The notes: generated by a model not told the origin, from the letters alone. A stretch of DNA of 64,000 bases from Adineta vaga (GCA_021613535.1 CP075497.1:7254001-7318000); one strand, 5' to 3'. Numbered from the stretch's first letter, positions 1 to 11,479 are shown. Numbers and translations: made by a program.

Positions 1-1781
1 AATAGATATATTTTAGTTTCTTTGTCTTCGCATTTCCAATTTATATCGTATAAAGATCGATGCGGATTATAACCAGATAAATAAGTTAAGTCAATTAACA
101 ATATCTTTTTTTACTATGTAAAAGGAATTTTCTTTTTCTCTCTCTCTCTCTCAAATAATATTTTTGTCTGCTTATACTTATCCATATTGATAGTATATAC
201 ATAGAGACATCCGTTGTAGAAGCGAAAGGAAAAGAAATCGATGACATAACTATGTGATTGCTAATTCTTTTTTTGATAAATTGTATTTTGAAGAAAAGAG
301 AAAAGAAAAAACTTGTCGGATCATATTTAAAAATGAGTCAGTAAAAAAAAATGATGATGTCATTTCGTCACTCTGGGGAGTCTTCGTATATTTGTGATGA
401 AATGATAAATGAAGATAGTTAATCCTAGTGTTTTGTTTCCATAATATCAGTTGATCTGTCAGCAAGAAGTCTTCATCACCTTTTCTATTTCTCTCCTAGA
501 ATAACCTTGTGAGTTTATCGTAATTGTCGACAAAGAAGAATATTATCATTGATGAATACAAGGATAATCGTTATCGTTTCTGTTCGAACAAAAAAAAAGT
601 CTAACCGAAGCCAGATGCTACCATATGTACTTATATACTTAGAAATAGATTGACAGAATAACGTTGGTCTCTCGAAAAAGAAATGCACTATTGATCATAC
701 GAAATTAATGTTTGAATAATTCTTTTTTTCTTTCAGAAATATTTTAATAGAAAAATTAATTCAATGGTTTTCTTACTTGTCTATTTGTACCGGATGATTT
801 TAATTAAATGATTCGAGGTTGTCGTTGTCTATTTGTATATGCTTCTGTTGGTAGTAGCGCGTGTGCTTAGTGCTACTAAGTTTTAACCTTTTGTCTTCCA
901 GACGAGTAAGCAGAAGAGAGGCAGAGAGAATGGTTGGTATCGAGACGAGAAGAGGAAAAGAAGACGAGCAAAGAAAAACGAGAGAAAAAGCATGGAATAT
1001 ACATAAGAATAAGGAAAAAGAGAAGGAAAGCTGAAAAACGCAATTTGCTAACCGGCCATTGATTTTTTTCTTCTCTTCTATGCCATCTCTTCTTGTCGCT
1101 ATTCTATCCTACATTGGCCTCCTGCTTTCATTGTTGATAGAATTGTTCATTATCTTCTTCGATAGAATATCTCTACAGGAGTAAATTACTAGGAAAGATC
1201 GATCTAGAAATACCAAAAACAAGAAACCATACAGTCTTTCCTTTATAATTTAATGTGTATTTGGCTCCAACTTATATTGCTTCAAGCATATTTTTATTAT
1301 CGTTCTTCTTTATTTTCCCATTAAGCTTTTGTGATTACAACAATGAACAAACTATATCATGATATTTACACGAAAAAAAAACTGAATCCGTATCGAAAAA
1401 TCACATTGGCATGTTTAATGTTTTTTTTTAAGACCATTGTTTGGAAAAATCGATCAGAACAAAAACTAATAATGGGATTTGCTCTTTTTATCTACATTCT
1501 AGAAGAATAGAATTGTATAACATTCATTTATTCTCTTCGGAACTTAGGCGAAACAATGAACGTTCTATTTCTCATTGCTCAAACGATCAATCATCTGTGC
1601 TTATTTGTTACCATAGAAAAATCAGACGTGTAGGCAGAAAATGTTTGTTATCCATTTATGGCTCGTTACATCCAACAGCAGTAACAGCTGCTTGCCATAT
1701 GATTAAAATGTATCATTAAAATATGAAGACAATAGAAAGAAGAGTCATTTCGTTTGTTAATACGAAAGTTTTTATTGTTCT
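1..1781. other. Intergenic, no gene recognised
   Basis: AT-rich DNA with a short CT microsatellite near 138-152. Open frames here are short, lack splice support and resemble nothing known. A purine-rich stretch lies around 900-1040. No promoter can be assigned. Confidence 0.6.
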
Positions 1782-2126
1782 TTATAAAGTCGTGTGACTT
1801 CTGACAACATCGACATTGATTGGTAAATCTCTTGATGATACTGATGCTGTCTTTGATCGTGTTGCCTTCGAAGCTTCAACTGTCCATGGATCATAATGAA
1901 TAACAATTGCAGAACGAGCTCGTTCTTCATAAATATTTCTTATATGTTGACGAAATTTAGATGTAGGAATAACTGTATCAGGTGCAATGAGAAATGTTTG
2001 TCGTAATAGATACTGATCACGAACATTTGCCTGTTCTCGTCGCCAACTTTGTAAAATATACGCAGGAGGTTCTTGTTCAAGTGTGTGTCGAATGGTTGTT
2101 TGAGAAATAACGGCTGCTCCAGACAT
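1782..2126 (-). CDS. Small conserved-looking protein, unknown function (114 aa)
   Basis: Single-exon frame from an ATG at 2126 to TAA at 1782. The product is basic and hydrophilic, with no signal peptide or membrane segment. It is rich in Arg and Gln early on (motifs such as SWRREQ and NIYEERAR) and has a Pro/Ile/Ser-rich tail. Codon use and amino-acid balance look like a real protein, unlike the Lys/Phe/Ile-heavy chance frames nearby. A splice-like TTTATT signal is not needed. I do not recognise the family; the short Arg-rich helices would suit a structural or ciliary microtubule-associated protein, but that is a guess. The next gene on this strand, the nuclear receptor, ends 1.3 kb away, so it is probably an independent unit. 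Confidence 0.5.
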   Translation of the reverse strand: MSGAAVISQTTIRHTLEQEPPAYILQSWRREQANVRDQYLLRQTFLIAPDTVIPTSKFRQHIRNIYEERARSAIVIHYDPWTVEASKATRSKTASVSSRDLPINVDVVRSHTTL

Positions 2127-3467
2127 ATGAAATTAATGTTTGGAAGTATTTGAGATGACTTTTTTTTTATTTGAATAACATGAGAATGATTTTATTTACA
2201 TAGAATACAAAGAAAAAAAAGGAAAAAGAAAAAGATTTTTCACAACTATTTTTTCTTGCTTTTGTTAACAGACGAAAGTTCAAATTGAATTAAATATGAT
2301 CATCAAACCATAGGAAAGCAAAGAACAAGTCTATTTTTATCAAACAATACTAACAATCATTACATGTATCAAAGATTCTTTTCAGGTTTTTTTTTCAAAA
2401 TTACATCGAAGAAGAATTTAATTATATAGTCATTCACTTATGAATATGCAGATCAAAACATTCCCGCGTGGGAGAAATTGAATTATTCGGAGATGATTGA
2501 AATTCATTTCTTATTGCTGTAAGATTTCCGAACTCGTTCGAAAAGTGCATCGATTTTTTTTCTTATCAGTTCATTGAGAATATGTAAACGTTAAGGTCAA
2601 TATTATCTCTCTGTAAACACATGATTATTGTTCTTTTATTTACATAGCATAATCGTAACATGAACAAAAGAATTATTCCAAATAATTGTTTTCACATTAT
2701 TACAAGAATGTGTCTTGAAAATCTTCAATAAATATACAAATAAGTGTTGAAAGAAAAATACCAGATTAATTATAGTACTAGTACAAATTTATGTCTTAGA
2801 GACGCAGATGGTACGACATAAATAACGTCATACAATAGAGAGGGTATATGATACTATTACGAAGAATATGGTTTGAGTAAGGAGAAAAAAAGAAAGAAAC
2901 ATATTGCATGATTCAACGTAATTTATTTCGTGCAATAGAATATATTATATGTTTTCTTTGGGAAAAATTAATGTCGTTAATGGAATTTTCAAGACCAAGA
3001 AACATTTAAGTAGCATTCGATGGAACAAAGATCGTTGAAAGTACTCTTGATCAATAAATTAATGATACTAGTCTAGCAGAAAATATTCTTAGAATTTTAT
3101 TTGTTATTACAATTTTGCAGATGAATAGATATTATCATTGAAGGTTATATTCTGCTTTACTAAGCAAAAATTATTCATCATTACAATATAGTTAGAATTA
3201 GCAAAAATTATACGATTCAACGAGAAAAATTCGTCGATAATTATCATTACTTTCAATTAATTGAAATGTTTCCGTTGAACTTTGCACAAAGTTCTTTCTT
3301 CCTACTAATCATTCTCATTAAAATAGATTTTAAGACATTTTATTGCACAAAAATTAAACTTTGACAGAATGAAACAAGTCATGTGATTATTTTTTTAAAA
3401 AAATACTTTCATGCCGAATATATATATATACATATACAAATGAAAAGACGGAGAGTTTCGTACATAT
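2127..3467. other. Intergenic, nothing seen
   Basis: AT-rich sequence between the 114-aa gene and the 3' end of the nuclear receptor. It presumably includes the receptor 3' UTR. A short TA/CA microsatellite lies near 3420-3440. No coding signal. Confidence 0.6.
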
Positions 3468-4997
3468 TTATCGTGTAAATGTTGATAGATGATGAACGAT
3501 ATTGTGTAATAAGTTTTGCATTGATATACGATCAATTAAATGTTGAAAGAAAAGTTTTTCGATAGAAATTTCTTTCATTTTTTCAGGAAGATTGGAAAGT
3601 AATACAAGAAGTTCAGCTATACGACGATATTTGAAATCTCTTGTGTAATCAGTTAACATAACTAATGCATCATTTCGATATTTATCAATTAAAAATTGAT
3701 CATGAAGTTGATTATCTGATGCTAAATTACAATTGAAATGATTTATTACAATTAATATGACGATACTTACAATTTGTGAATATAAGAATTAATTTTACAA
3801 GTGCATATTCTTTTTGATCAAGAGAATGATGAATTAATTCTTTAATAATTGATTGAAATGAAATATATTGATTTTCTTCATCAATTGAATCAATATCGTC
3901 TAAAATAAAATAAAACAAAAAAGAAAAGAAATAATTTTATTAGATTTAAAACTTAATTCTATACTTTGTTCAAGAAATTTCTTCATTTCAGCTGATGTTA
4001 AAACAAATAATATTGGCCAGGATTGTTCAATTAATAACCATTGATCGTATTTATTTAATTCTTTAAATGATGGTACAGAATAAATCCAACGTATTGATTC
4101 AAGTAAAACATATGAAGCAGTTTCACATAGAATTTTCGATAGATTTTCTTCGAATGAAAGATGTGTTTCATCATTATTTGATATATCAGATGATGTACTA
4201 CATTTGGATATATTGAAAGATTGTTGTGGAAGATACATTTGAGATTTTGACCAAATTGGTGATGATGTACTAGAATAAGAATTTCGATAAGAAGATGTGT
4301 TTTTTTTCTTCAAAGTTGTACAGAAAATTTCGATAAATTTACTCACGTTATATAAAAAGAAAAGAAAGGAGAAGGTTAACTTACTTATTCATTGGTAAAT
4401 TTCGCAAATCGAATGGCATGGTCACTTGTGGTGACTTGGCTACATACCCGACAGTTGGTGGTGTCCAACATTGTGTTCGCGGAAGTGATGTAGTAGTTGT
4501 TAGTACTCGTTTTGATATAAGACGTGGTGCTCGTTCATTTTGTACAGCTAGAAGAAAAAGACTAGTATAAGCACGTCTTTCATTACTATTAAAGACACTT
4601 GAAAAGTGAAAGCTTTTTTGTTAAGTATAATGAAAAGTAAATAAGGTTTCATTTGCAGATGTAAATAATTCTCACCATTAGGTTTCATTTTGACAGCTAA
4701 ACAACGTTGAAATCGACATGCTTGACATTGATTTCGGCGATTGACATCGACTTGACATGTGGAATCACCTTTACATTTATATTCAATTCGACGACTAAAA
4801 TAATTTTTAATGTAAGAAAACAATAAATTTATTGTTTTGTTTTTCTTTTACCGAACACTTCGTTTGAAAAATCCACGACAACCATCACAACTCATAACTC
4901 CATAATGTTTACCACTCGCTTTGTCTCCACATACTGAACACAAAGATATGTGACGTCGATTTGTTGGAACCATACGAACAGGTGATGATGATGCCAT
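3468..4997 (-). CDS. Nuclear receptor, NR2E-like (tailless/PNR group), 395 aa
   Basis: Ligand-regulated or constitutive transcription factor acting in the nucleus. Six exons (4997-4852, 4794-4676, 4547-4385, 4341-3965, 3899-3771, 3721-3468) join with consistent phases. The DNA-binding domain, about residues 18-88, has two C4 zinc fingers. They begin [14 protein letters not shown], carry the P-box CDGCRG, and continue FFKRSVRRR and [13 protein letters not shown]. The DBD is followed by the NR2E-style extension AVQNERAPR, created exactly by a splice junction. The ligand-binding domain shows the signature around [10 protein letters not shown] and [10 protein letters not shown], and a C-terminal [14 protein letters not shown] matching the NR2E helix 10-12 region. 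The P-box Arg (CDGCRG) is unusual, since relatives have Ala, Ser or Asn. The spacing between the first two cysteines of finger 2 is 5, not the 7 typical of PNR/TLX, so subfamily placement is tentative. The acceptor of exon 4 (GTGAG) is weak. An upstream non-coding or short coding exon is possible, because TTTAG precedes the ATG. Confidence 0.85.
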
Positions 4998-6250
4998 CAA
5001 TGAAGTTACGTTATCTAAATTCAAAAAAAGAAACATCGAATAGAAGACGTTGATCTACAGCAGGATATCATTAATTGGCCTAATTGAAGTGGCATAAACC
5101 TTATTGTCATCATTCGATTATGTTCTCATAAAGTGGGAAATACTTTCAATTACAGAAATGACACCTGCTGATCGATATAAATTCGCTTTAATGTTTCGTC
5201 TCTTTCGAATACCGCATTATTTCACAGCTTTTATTGAGTTACATCATCATGTTAAATCTCGTCGAAACGATTCTATTAGCAGCTCAACTTTTTCTGAGCA
5301 AGCTGAGAAATGTACAACAAAATTTGTTTGATCCTTATGAAGTCAAGTGAAGATGATCCGTTCACTTAAAAAAAGAAAACATCTATATTCGGTGTCTTAA
5401 TGCGATCTTTCAACAACAATTATGTCACTTTTAAAACAGAATGGAAGAATAATTATTTTGATATGTAATGTACACGCGCGTGTTTATCGAAACAAAAATT
5501 GTTTTTATAAATGCTTCTCGTTTTATTCGCAATGCGACACAACAACTGTGTCATCGTGTGATAAGATTTTACGTTTTGCGTGCGAAATTCGTCACTCGAA
5601 TACATTCCTTAACTCATTCCTTTATGTTACGCTTCGGTAAATAGTGAGAAAAGATAGCAACACTGATAAATATGCCAATGAAATAAAAGGATCATATGAC
5701 TATCTCTTATTCTTATTCAAAAGTCTTAAACTATGAATTTGCTCCAAAAAGATTCTTATTCGAAAAGCTACTTATGATATACAAGAATTCTTCTCTAATG
5801 TTATCAGTATCTTTTGAAAAATAAAATGAATGACAAACCATTTTATACTTACACATTCTTTTTAATAAGAAGAAATGATCGGCATGCAAAAGTAGATTAT
5901 CGAATGTATTCGTCAATAAAGCAAAGTGAACGCGTAATTGACTATGTGCCTTATGAACAGCAAATAGAGAGAGAGAGAGAAGAGAAGGAAAAAGAAGAGA
6001 AGTTGTTCAAATATGCAATTGAAAATAAATATTTGAACCAATCGATAGAAAGATGATAGATAGAATAATTCGAGATTATCATCCAATAAAAATGTATCAT
6101 TCGTTACATCAATTAAAAGCTCCAAGTAGTTTTCCACAGAAGATTTCATTATTTCGTACGATGTTTATCTATGATATGGAAAGTAGCGCTAGAAACGAAC
6201 AAATTGAAAGAAAACAAAAGAAATATCGATGATTCAGAATTCAAAACATC
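4998..6250. promoter_or_regulatory. Divergent intergenic region between nuclear receptor and NCAPH
   Basis: Shared 5' region of two divergent genes. Frames on both strands are open but low in complexity, including a GA-rich run near 5966-5980. No clear TATA element was picked out. The plus frame at 5104-5331 has a reasonable composition but no homology that I recognise. Confidence 0.4.
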
Positions 6251-8521
6251 ATGTATGAAAACGAAAACGAATGTATACCAATCTGTCGACGGTATGATTT
6301 TAATAGTAAATAACAAAAAACTTAATGTAAAAACTTAATTTCATAGTTCATTAATTAATCGAAGAACAAATCATTTTGGTTCCGATCATGAAACATCTCC
6401 AAATAATGATCGTCGTCAATCTCGTTTACTTTTGAATGCTTCTATTAGTACTGATAGTGGCGTCGATGAAAATATTCAAACGTCTGTACAATTAATTGCA
6501 CTCTATGAAAAAACGATTGAATTAGCATCAAAAAATAAAATCAATGCAAAAAATGCTTTTCATTTTCCGCTTGTAGAACGATTACCCGAAATCCTAGATC
6601 TGATTGCTTTCGATGATAAAGATGATTCTCTTAACGAACCTCATCATTATCAAGAACCGAATTTTGTTAAAGCTGGTTCAGTAATCGATACGAGGTAAAC
6701 AGAAAGATTTTTTTTAAAAACAACATTAAAAACATATTCTCTAGTGCAAAAATATACGGTTATCGTGTTGATGCTCTTCATATTGAAACACAAAAATTAA
6801 ATGGAACTATTCAACAGCAAGATGATGATGATGATGATGACGACGACGAACAAGTACAATTAGATATTATCAAATCTGATCGGATAGAAACAACGAAAAA
6901 GTTATCACAACGAAGTAAATCAAAAGCTAGTTCCTATCTAACAACAGATTTATCAACAATATCTCTTACTTATAAATTTGATTTTCATCCCTTTCAACCA
7001 TCGAATATGTGTCAATGGCCAGGTGGTATAGGTGATGATTCCATATATGCTGACATGGTTTCATATACGATGTATTCATCCAGTGATTATGCTCTGATCA
7101 ATGGTTTCATTAATCTAAATAGTCAAATTAATAAAGAATATGATGACAATGAAAGAATACTTGATATATCTATGAAAACAATCTATGATCTAATTCCATT
7201 AAGAGAAGTTATTCAAGATCATGAAGAACATGATCATGTACTTGGTAATTATAAAAAGATTTTTCAATGAATTTATTTATCTTAATATGTATTAGGATGT
7301 CAAACATTACGAGAATTTTCTTTTAATGAAGATATAACAGAATCATATGTTGAAACTATTGATGAATGTTCAGTTTTGGATAGTTCATTGATGGATTTTG
7401 ACAATGTTCAAGAAACAATGAATGAAATTTGTAATAATGACCTAAGTGAAATACGTGACGATCCATCACAATTCTATTTTCAAGAATTACAATCAGCATA
7501 TGTAAATGAAACTACTTTTTATAATTTAAAACTTTGTTGATATCTATTAAAAGACTTTTCCAACAACAATGGTATCAGTTGATGTAACATTAATGCATAG
7601 TAAAATGTCTTTTGCAGATCATATTCCTCATTTACTTCGTGATGCGGTAAAATTACACATCTGGACTTCTTTTTTTGAAATTATTTTCTTATCTTGTAGA
7701 ATGATTCATCCGACTACAGTTACTTTGATTCTTCGAAATTGAAACTATTTGCTGGACCTTATCTCTGGAAATATACAAATCTTTTACCCGATACAATCAA
7801 ATCAACAAGATCCTTTCCTGAACAACAAATATCAAAGTTTCGTGCTCGTATTCGTTCAACACATCGTTTTAAATTAGATCTAACTAATGAAGAACAGTAT
7901 CAAACATTGAATGACATGATGTTATCGAATTCATGGACTAGAAAATCGTCTAAACGACAAAAAAGAAAAATTCTCTCCAAAACACTTTGTAAATCTCATC
8001 AACTAAAATTATCCAGAAAATTACGTCCGATAATAGATCTATCATCTTTTAATTATTTTCCTGATTTAAATTCACAAATATTTTCTCTTCCTGACGAATT
8101 ATATCCGATAAATGACGAGGATAATTATCATTTCGATCTATCTAATCATGATGATCCATTACCTGAACAAATTCACTACGAATTCATTCGTCCTGTTCAT
8201 TATGATAAAATTGAATTTGATAAAAATTTTGCTAAAATCGATGCAAAAAAACTTCAAATTCAACTTTATGATGAATACAATTTTCAGTATACAAACACGC
8301 CAAATCCAATCTCATTCTCCACTTTATGTATTAATTTAATCGATCAACAAATGATTTCCTACGAGAAAGATCAAATTGTCTCTGCATTTTATTGTATGTT
8401 GAATAATTGTAATAAAAATCAGTTATACATGAAGAATAATTTTCAACGTGATGATCTTATTATACAAAAACAACCATTTATTGATTCATCACAATTAACT
8501 TATTCACAATCGATCATTTAA
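6251..8521 (+). CDS. NCAPH: Condensin complex subunit 2 (kleisin, Barren/NCAPH), 669 aa
   Basis: Kleisin subunit of condensin I; it bridges the SMC2-SMC4 heads and recruits the HEAT subunits for mitotic chromosome compaction. Six exons (6251-6291, 6347-6694, 6745-7244, 7296-7501, 7554-7646, 7700-8521) give one 2010-nt frame with all phases agreeing. The N-terminal block has a basic RRQSRLL motif. It is followed by the conserved kleisin segment with NKINAKNAF and, across a splice, KIYGYRVDALH, as in animal NCAPH. An acidic Asp run follows (about residues 150-160). The middle has DYSYFDSSKLKLFAGP, matching the family's YxYF...WAGP block. The C-terminal winged-helix region has KIDAKKLQIQL and ISFSTLCINL. 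Its length is near the usual 700-740 aa. The first exon is short (13 codons) and the choice of ATG is the least certain point. Not NCAPH2, because the A(K)IYxYRVDA block is specific to the H subunit. Confidence 0.9.
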
Positions 8522-8745
8522 ATCTTCTTTTTCTTCTTTTTTCGTATAGAAAATAAATAGCTATTGCCGAATATTTAGTGCTTTCCTTACTTTCATTGTT
8601 TATTGCACTACGATATATTATTATCTGTATTTCACAATTGATAAAAGAGAAAAAAGAAAAACATGATTGTATAAATTATAGTGTCAAACACCGAACTAAT
8701 AAAAAGAAATACTATTATAATATGAAAGAGAGTCCATCACCAAAA

Positions 8746-9516
8746 TTACTTATAAGCAAGTAAAAGTTGTAGGCCATCTGTTGATTTTATTTTTTCAACT
8801 GATCGAAAACCAATTTGTTTGAGATATTTTTTTGAATAGATTTCTTTCGGATTTTCTTCTTCTTTTGTTGTTATGATCATATTTAAGAAGATATTCAATG
8901 TTAATGTTACTTCATCATCTTCATCTGTTGGAACAATAAGAATCAGAAGACTAGGTTTCATTGATGGTAAAATCTCATATGCTTGTTTGATTTTATCTTT
9001 TAAACAACCTTCTTGTCTCCAAATAATCATAACATCAATATTTTCATCAAATGAATCCAAAGATATCTTCGAATAAGTTGTTAAATCAATTAATTGCTTA
9101 ATACGTAATAACATTATTAAATGAATGGAATCTTTTAATGAATTCTTCAAAACAGTCCCATTGAATTGAGGCATTTTATCATAAAATTCTTGATCGAGAT
9201 TCGTTAAAAGTTTGCAATTTGGAAGAAAGAGATTTCGTGTAAAATTTGTTAATTTATACACAAAATTTTCTTTATCATATTCTAAAAATTTGATCGATTT
9301 TAAACAATCTAATACATCTTGTAAACATCGTGATTCATTTTCTATGTAATGTAATTTCAATCGTTGAGCAATTTGTGAACAAGTTAAAGCCGAATTTGTT
9401 GGTAAAAGTAGATCAAAGATTCGTAATTCTAATGAAGTAAATATGACACGTGAACGTATGAAACTTTGTGCTATTTCAAAGAGATATTGTTCACTATCAT
9501 AGATCGATAATGTCAT
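8746..9516 (-). CDS. ASMT/HIOMT-like O-methyltransferase relative, probably inactive (256 aa)
   Basis: Single exon. The N-terminal 95 residues match the dimerisation/winged-helix part of acetylserotonin-type methyltransferases (SRVIFTSLELRIFDLL, then a helix-turn-helix-like segment). The last 90 residues match the end of the catalytic domain (LKQIGFRSVEKIKSTDGLQL). The middle, which should hold the SAM-binding Gly-rich loop, is mostly missing. The family is usually about 340 aa and no GxGxG-like motif is visible. The position of the catalytic His-Asp (HDW in ASMT) reads IIWRQ. It is therefore likely a pseudoenzyme, perhaps keeping dimerisation, unless an exon was missed; none is visible inside the frame. 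The ATG follows TTTTTTTTTCTAG directly and lies 78 bp after the stop of the E2-like gene on the same strand. This suggests trans-splicing within an operon. Confidence 0.7.
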   Translation of the reverse strand: MTLSIYDSEQYLFEIAQSFIRSRVIFTSLELRIFDLLLPTNSALTCSQIAQRLKLHYIENESRCLQDVLDCLKSIKFLEYDKENFVYKLTNFTRNLFLPNCKLLTNLDQEFYDKMPQFNGTVLKNSLKDSIHLIMLLRIKQLIDLTTYSKISLDSFDENIDVMIIWRQEGCLKDKIKQAYEILPSMKPSLLILIVPTDEDDEVTLTLNIFLNMIITTKEEENPKEIYSKKYLKQIGFRSVEKIKSTDGLQLLLAYK

Positions 9517-9594
9517 CTAGAAAAAAAAACAACAACAAAATATGAAGAATTGAATTTCGATTTTGTACAGAAATGAGAAGAAAAGAAAAAGAAA

Positions 9595-10357
9595 TTAACG
9601 AGCAAAATTCTTTGTCCATAAACGAGCCATGCGATCATAATCAGTACGTTCATGTTTGTATTGTAAACCTAATTCTTTCATTGCACAATGATCTAAACGA
9701 GAAAAAGTTTTATATGATTAATATATTCTTTTGTGAAGAAAATGTTCTCATATGTACGATAGAATGAAATGTGAAACAGATTTTGCTCCACTTAGATACT
9801 AACCAGGTTCACATTGAACAAGTAAATTCGAGACTTTCTGAATAATTTGTCGAATTGTTACTGTTGGCGACCAGTTTTTATCGAATATATCATGTTTTAC
9901 TAATCCCGTACTTTGATAAATATTACAATGATATATTCTTGTTTTGAATTCGAGCTAAAATTAAATAGAATTTGTCGAAAAATAAATTTCAAATAGATTT
10001 TTCTTTACGGTAGGTGGTGTAAATGGATAATCATCATCGAATGTAAGCAAAGCGAAAAATGTACCGCCTTCATAAAGAGAATCAGGTTCTCCTTCGAATA
10101 CAACAAGCCATTGTTTAAGACTATCAGCAGTTGGACCAGCACTGAAAGAAAAAGAATCGAATATGACTAAAATGAATACAAAAAAAAACAAATCGATGAT
10201 ATAGACCAAGTAAATTTTACTGGATTTTGTTGAAGATCGAGACATTCACGTCGAAGTCTAAGCAACGAGAAGAGAATGATCAAAATATGATGAAAGAAAA
10301 ATAGAAAAATAAGTACCGATTGATAAATGTAGGATTTGAAGACGAAGTTGATGTCAT
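9595..10357 (-). CDS. Ubiquitin-conjugating (UBC) fold protein lacking the active-site Cys (157 aa)
   Basis: Five exons (10357-10317, 10257-10207, 10141-10009, 9954-9804, 9692-9595) give a 157-aa UBC domain, the usual size of a core E2. The landmarks are LRRECLDLQQNP (helix 1), then EGEPDSLYEGGTFF and YPFTPPT, KTRIYHCN, WSPTVTIRQII and the C-terminal DYDRMARLWTKNFAR. In active E2s the HPN motif is followed by GxICLDIL with the catalytic Cys. Here the sequence is HCN...TGLVKHDIF, so Lys sits where the Cys should be. The only nearby Cys replaces Pro of HPN, outside the catalytic position. The fold and its hydrophobic core look maintained, so a UEV-like cofactor or ubiquitin-binding role is inferred rather than E2 catalysis. 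One donor is a less common GTCTAT. It is divergent from the gene at 10564, with about 200 bp between them. Confidence 0.85.
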
Positions 10358-10563
10358 TTTTGACAACTTTCATCAATATTCGTACTCAATACAATGCAAG
10401 GGCATACACAATAGACAGCTGTTTGCTTTTTTTCTATTGGTTAATGTCACCCATTGAATTATATAAAAATAGAGGCTAACGAATGTACGTATTGGATAAT
10501 ATCGATTCATTGAACTGATAGACAGACACAGACATATTTGAAATTTATTCATACATGTAAATC
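10358..10563. promoter_or_regulatory. Compact bidirectional promoter
   Basis: 206 bp separate the start codons of two divergent genes. The interval contains a CCAAT-type element in reverse (CTATTGG near 10434) and a TATA-like TATATAAAAATAG near 10459-10471, about 95 bp before the plus-strand ATG. The arrangement is seen directly; its function is inferred. Confidence 0.5.
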
Positions 10564-11479
10564 ATGTCTTCGTCAAATAGTAGTAACGAACATCTTGTAA
10601 GTTATACAGAAACTCTTACTTTTGTCGTAAAAATTTATAATTTTCTTTTGAAGAATCAAAATCTTGAAGCAAAACGTCGTCGAAACCTCGAAGATAATCG
10701 TCGTTTTCTTGCTGCATTGAAAATCAATGATGTAAGTCATTAATTCGATTACTTTCCAGACAATCCATTACAAAACTAATGTTGATAAGCTGAAACAGTT
10801 TCTTTCGAAGTATAAATCGAATAAAAACTAACCATCTGTCATATCCATCTATTAATATATACAGAAAAAAGAGTGTAACAGATGTTTGAATAACGATATT
10901 TAAAAACAAAACAGTTATTTATAACTCAAAAAATCTACTTTTCTAAAATTGAATTTAGATTTGTGATGATATTAAACAAATAAGGGTCGATACTGATCAT
11001 GTAGATGATGAAATAATCAATGCAGTAGGACGACGGGCAATGAAAAAGTAAGTCAATTTTGTATGTATTTTCATTCTATTGGATGTTCGTTATTGAAGAG
11101 AAATATCATCAGATACTATTCGTCGAAGTTCAAGAATTCGACAGAATATTGTTGAAAATGAAAATATTCCACCTACAGAACACAAATCAAAGAAGAAGAT
11201 AACAAAGAAAACAGATGAAAATCAAATACATGCTGTACCAAAAGTCAAATTAGTAATTGAAAGATGAATTATATATTTTGTAATTTTATTTTCTAAATTG
11301 TATTTTTTAGCAATTACCTGAACATATGTTAATACGATATCATTCAACGGGAAAAAAGGTTGCACTACATAATACCAAGGTAAATGGTTGTATATTATCT
11401 TAGTATAGTTTTGATTTCTTTTCTCCTATATATTTAGGCTAAGTTTGGTGATGATGATAATGAAAATCTATTGATGTAA
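10564..11479 (+). CDS. Small nuclear-type protein with WDR76-like N-terminal motif
   Basis: Six small exons, starting ATGTCTTCG at 10564 and ending TAA at 11477-11479, give a basic protein of about 155 aa. All splice sites are GT-AG with compatible phases; an alternative acceptor in exon 4 would hit a stop. The segment RRRNLEDNRRFLAALKI followed some 40 residues later by RRSSRIRQ resembles the motif pair found N-terminal to the WD repeats of WDR76/CMR1 (ERxRLKNIxEN..FLASL and RRSxRL). No WD repeat follows: the protein ends with a Lys-rich linker, QLPEHMLIRYHSTGKK and a short acidic tail. A chromatin or DNA-damage-related role would be inference from this motif alone. The next gene starts 120 bp downstream on the same strand. 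Confidence 0.6.

Noticed and set aside
250-465. Minus-strand frame of 71 codons
   Set aside because: Phe/Ser/Leu-rich chance frame in AT-rich DNA with no splice signals or homology.
1441-1719. Plus-strand frame of 92 codons
   Set aside because: Composition typical of chance frames, no start context, no recognisable domain.
5104-5331. Plus frame containing ADRYKFALMFRLFRIPHYF
   Set aside because: Looks somewhat protein-like, but no family match and no splice partners; lies in the 5' flank of the nuclear receptor.
5814-6149. Overlapping frames with a GA-rich core on both strands
   Set aside because: Explained by low-complexity GAGAGA sequence in the NCAPH 5' flank.
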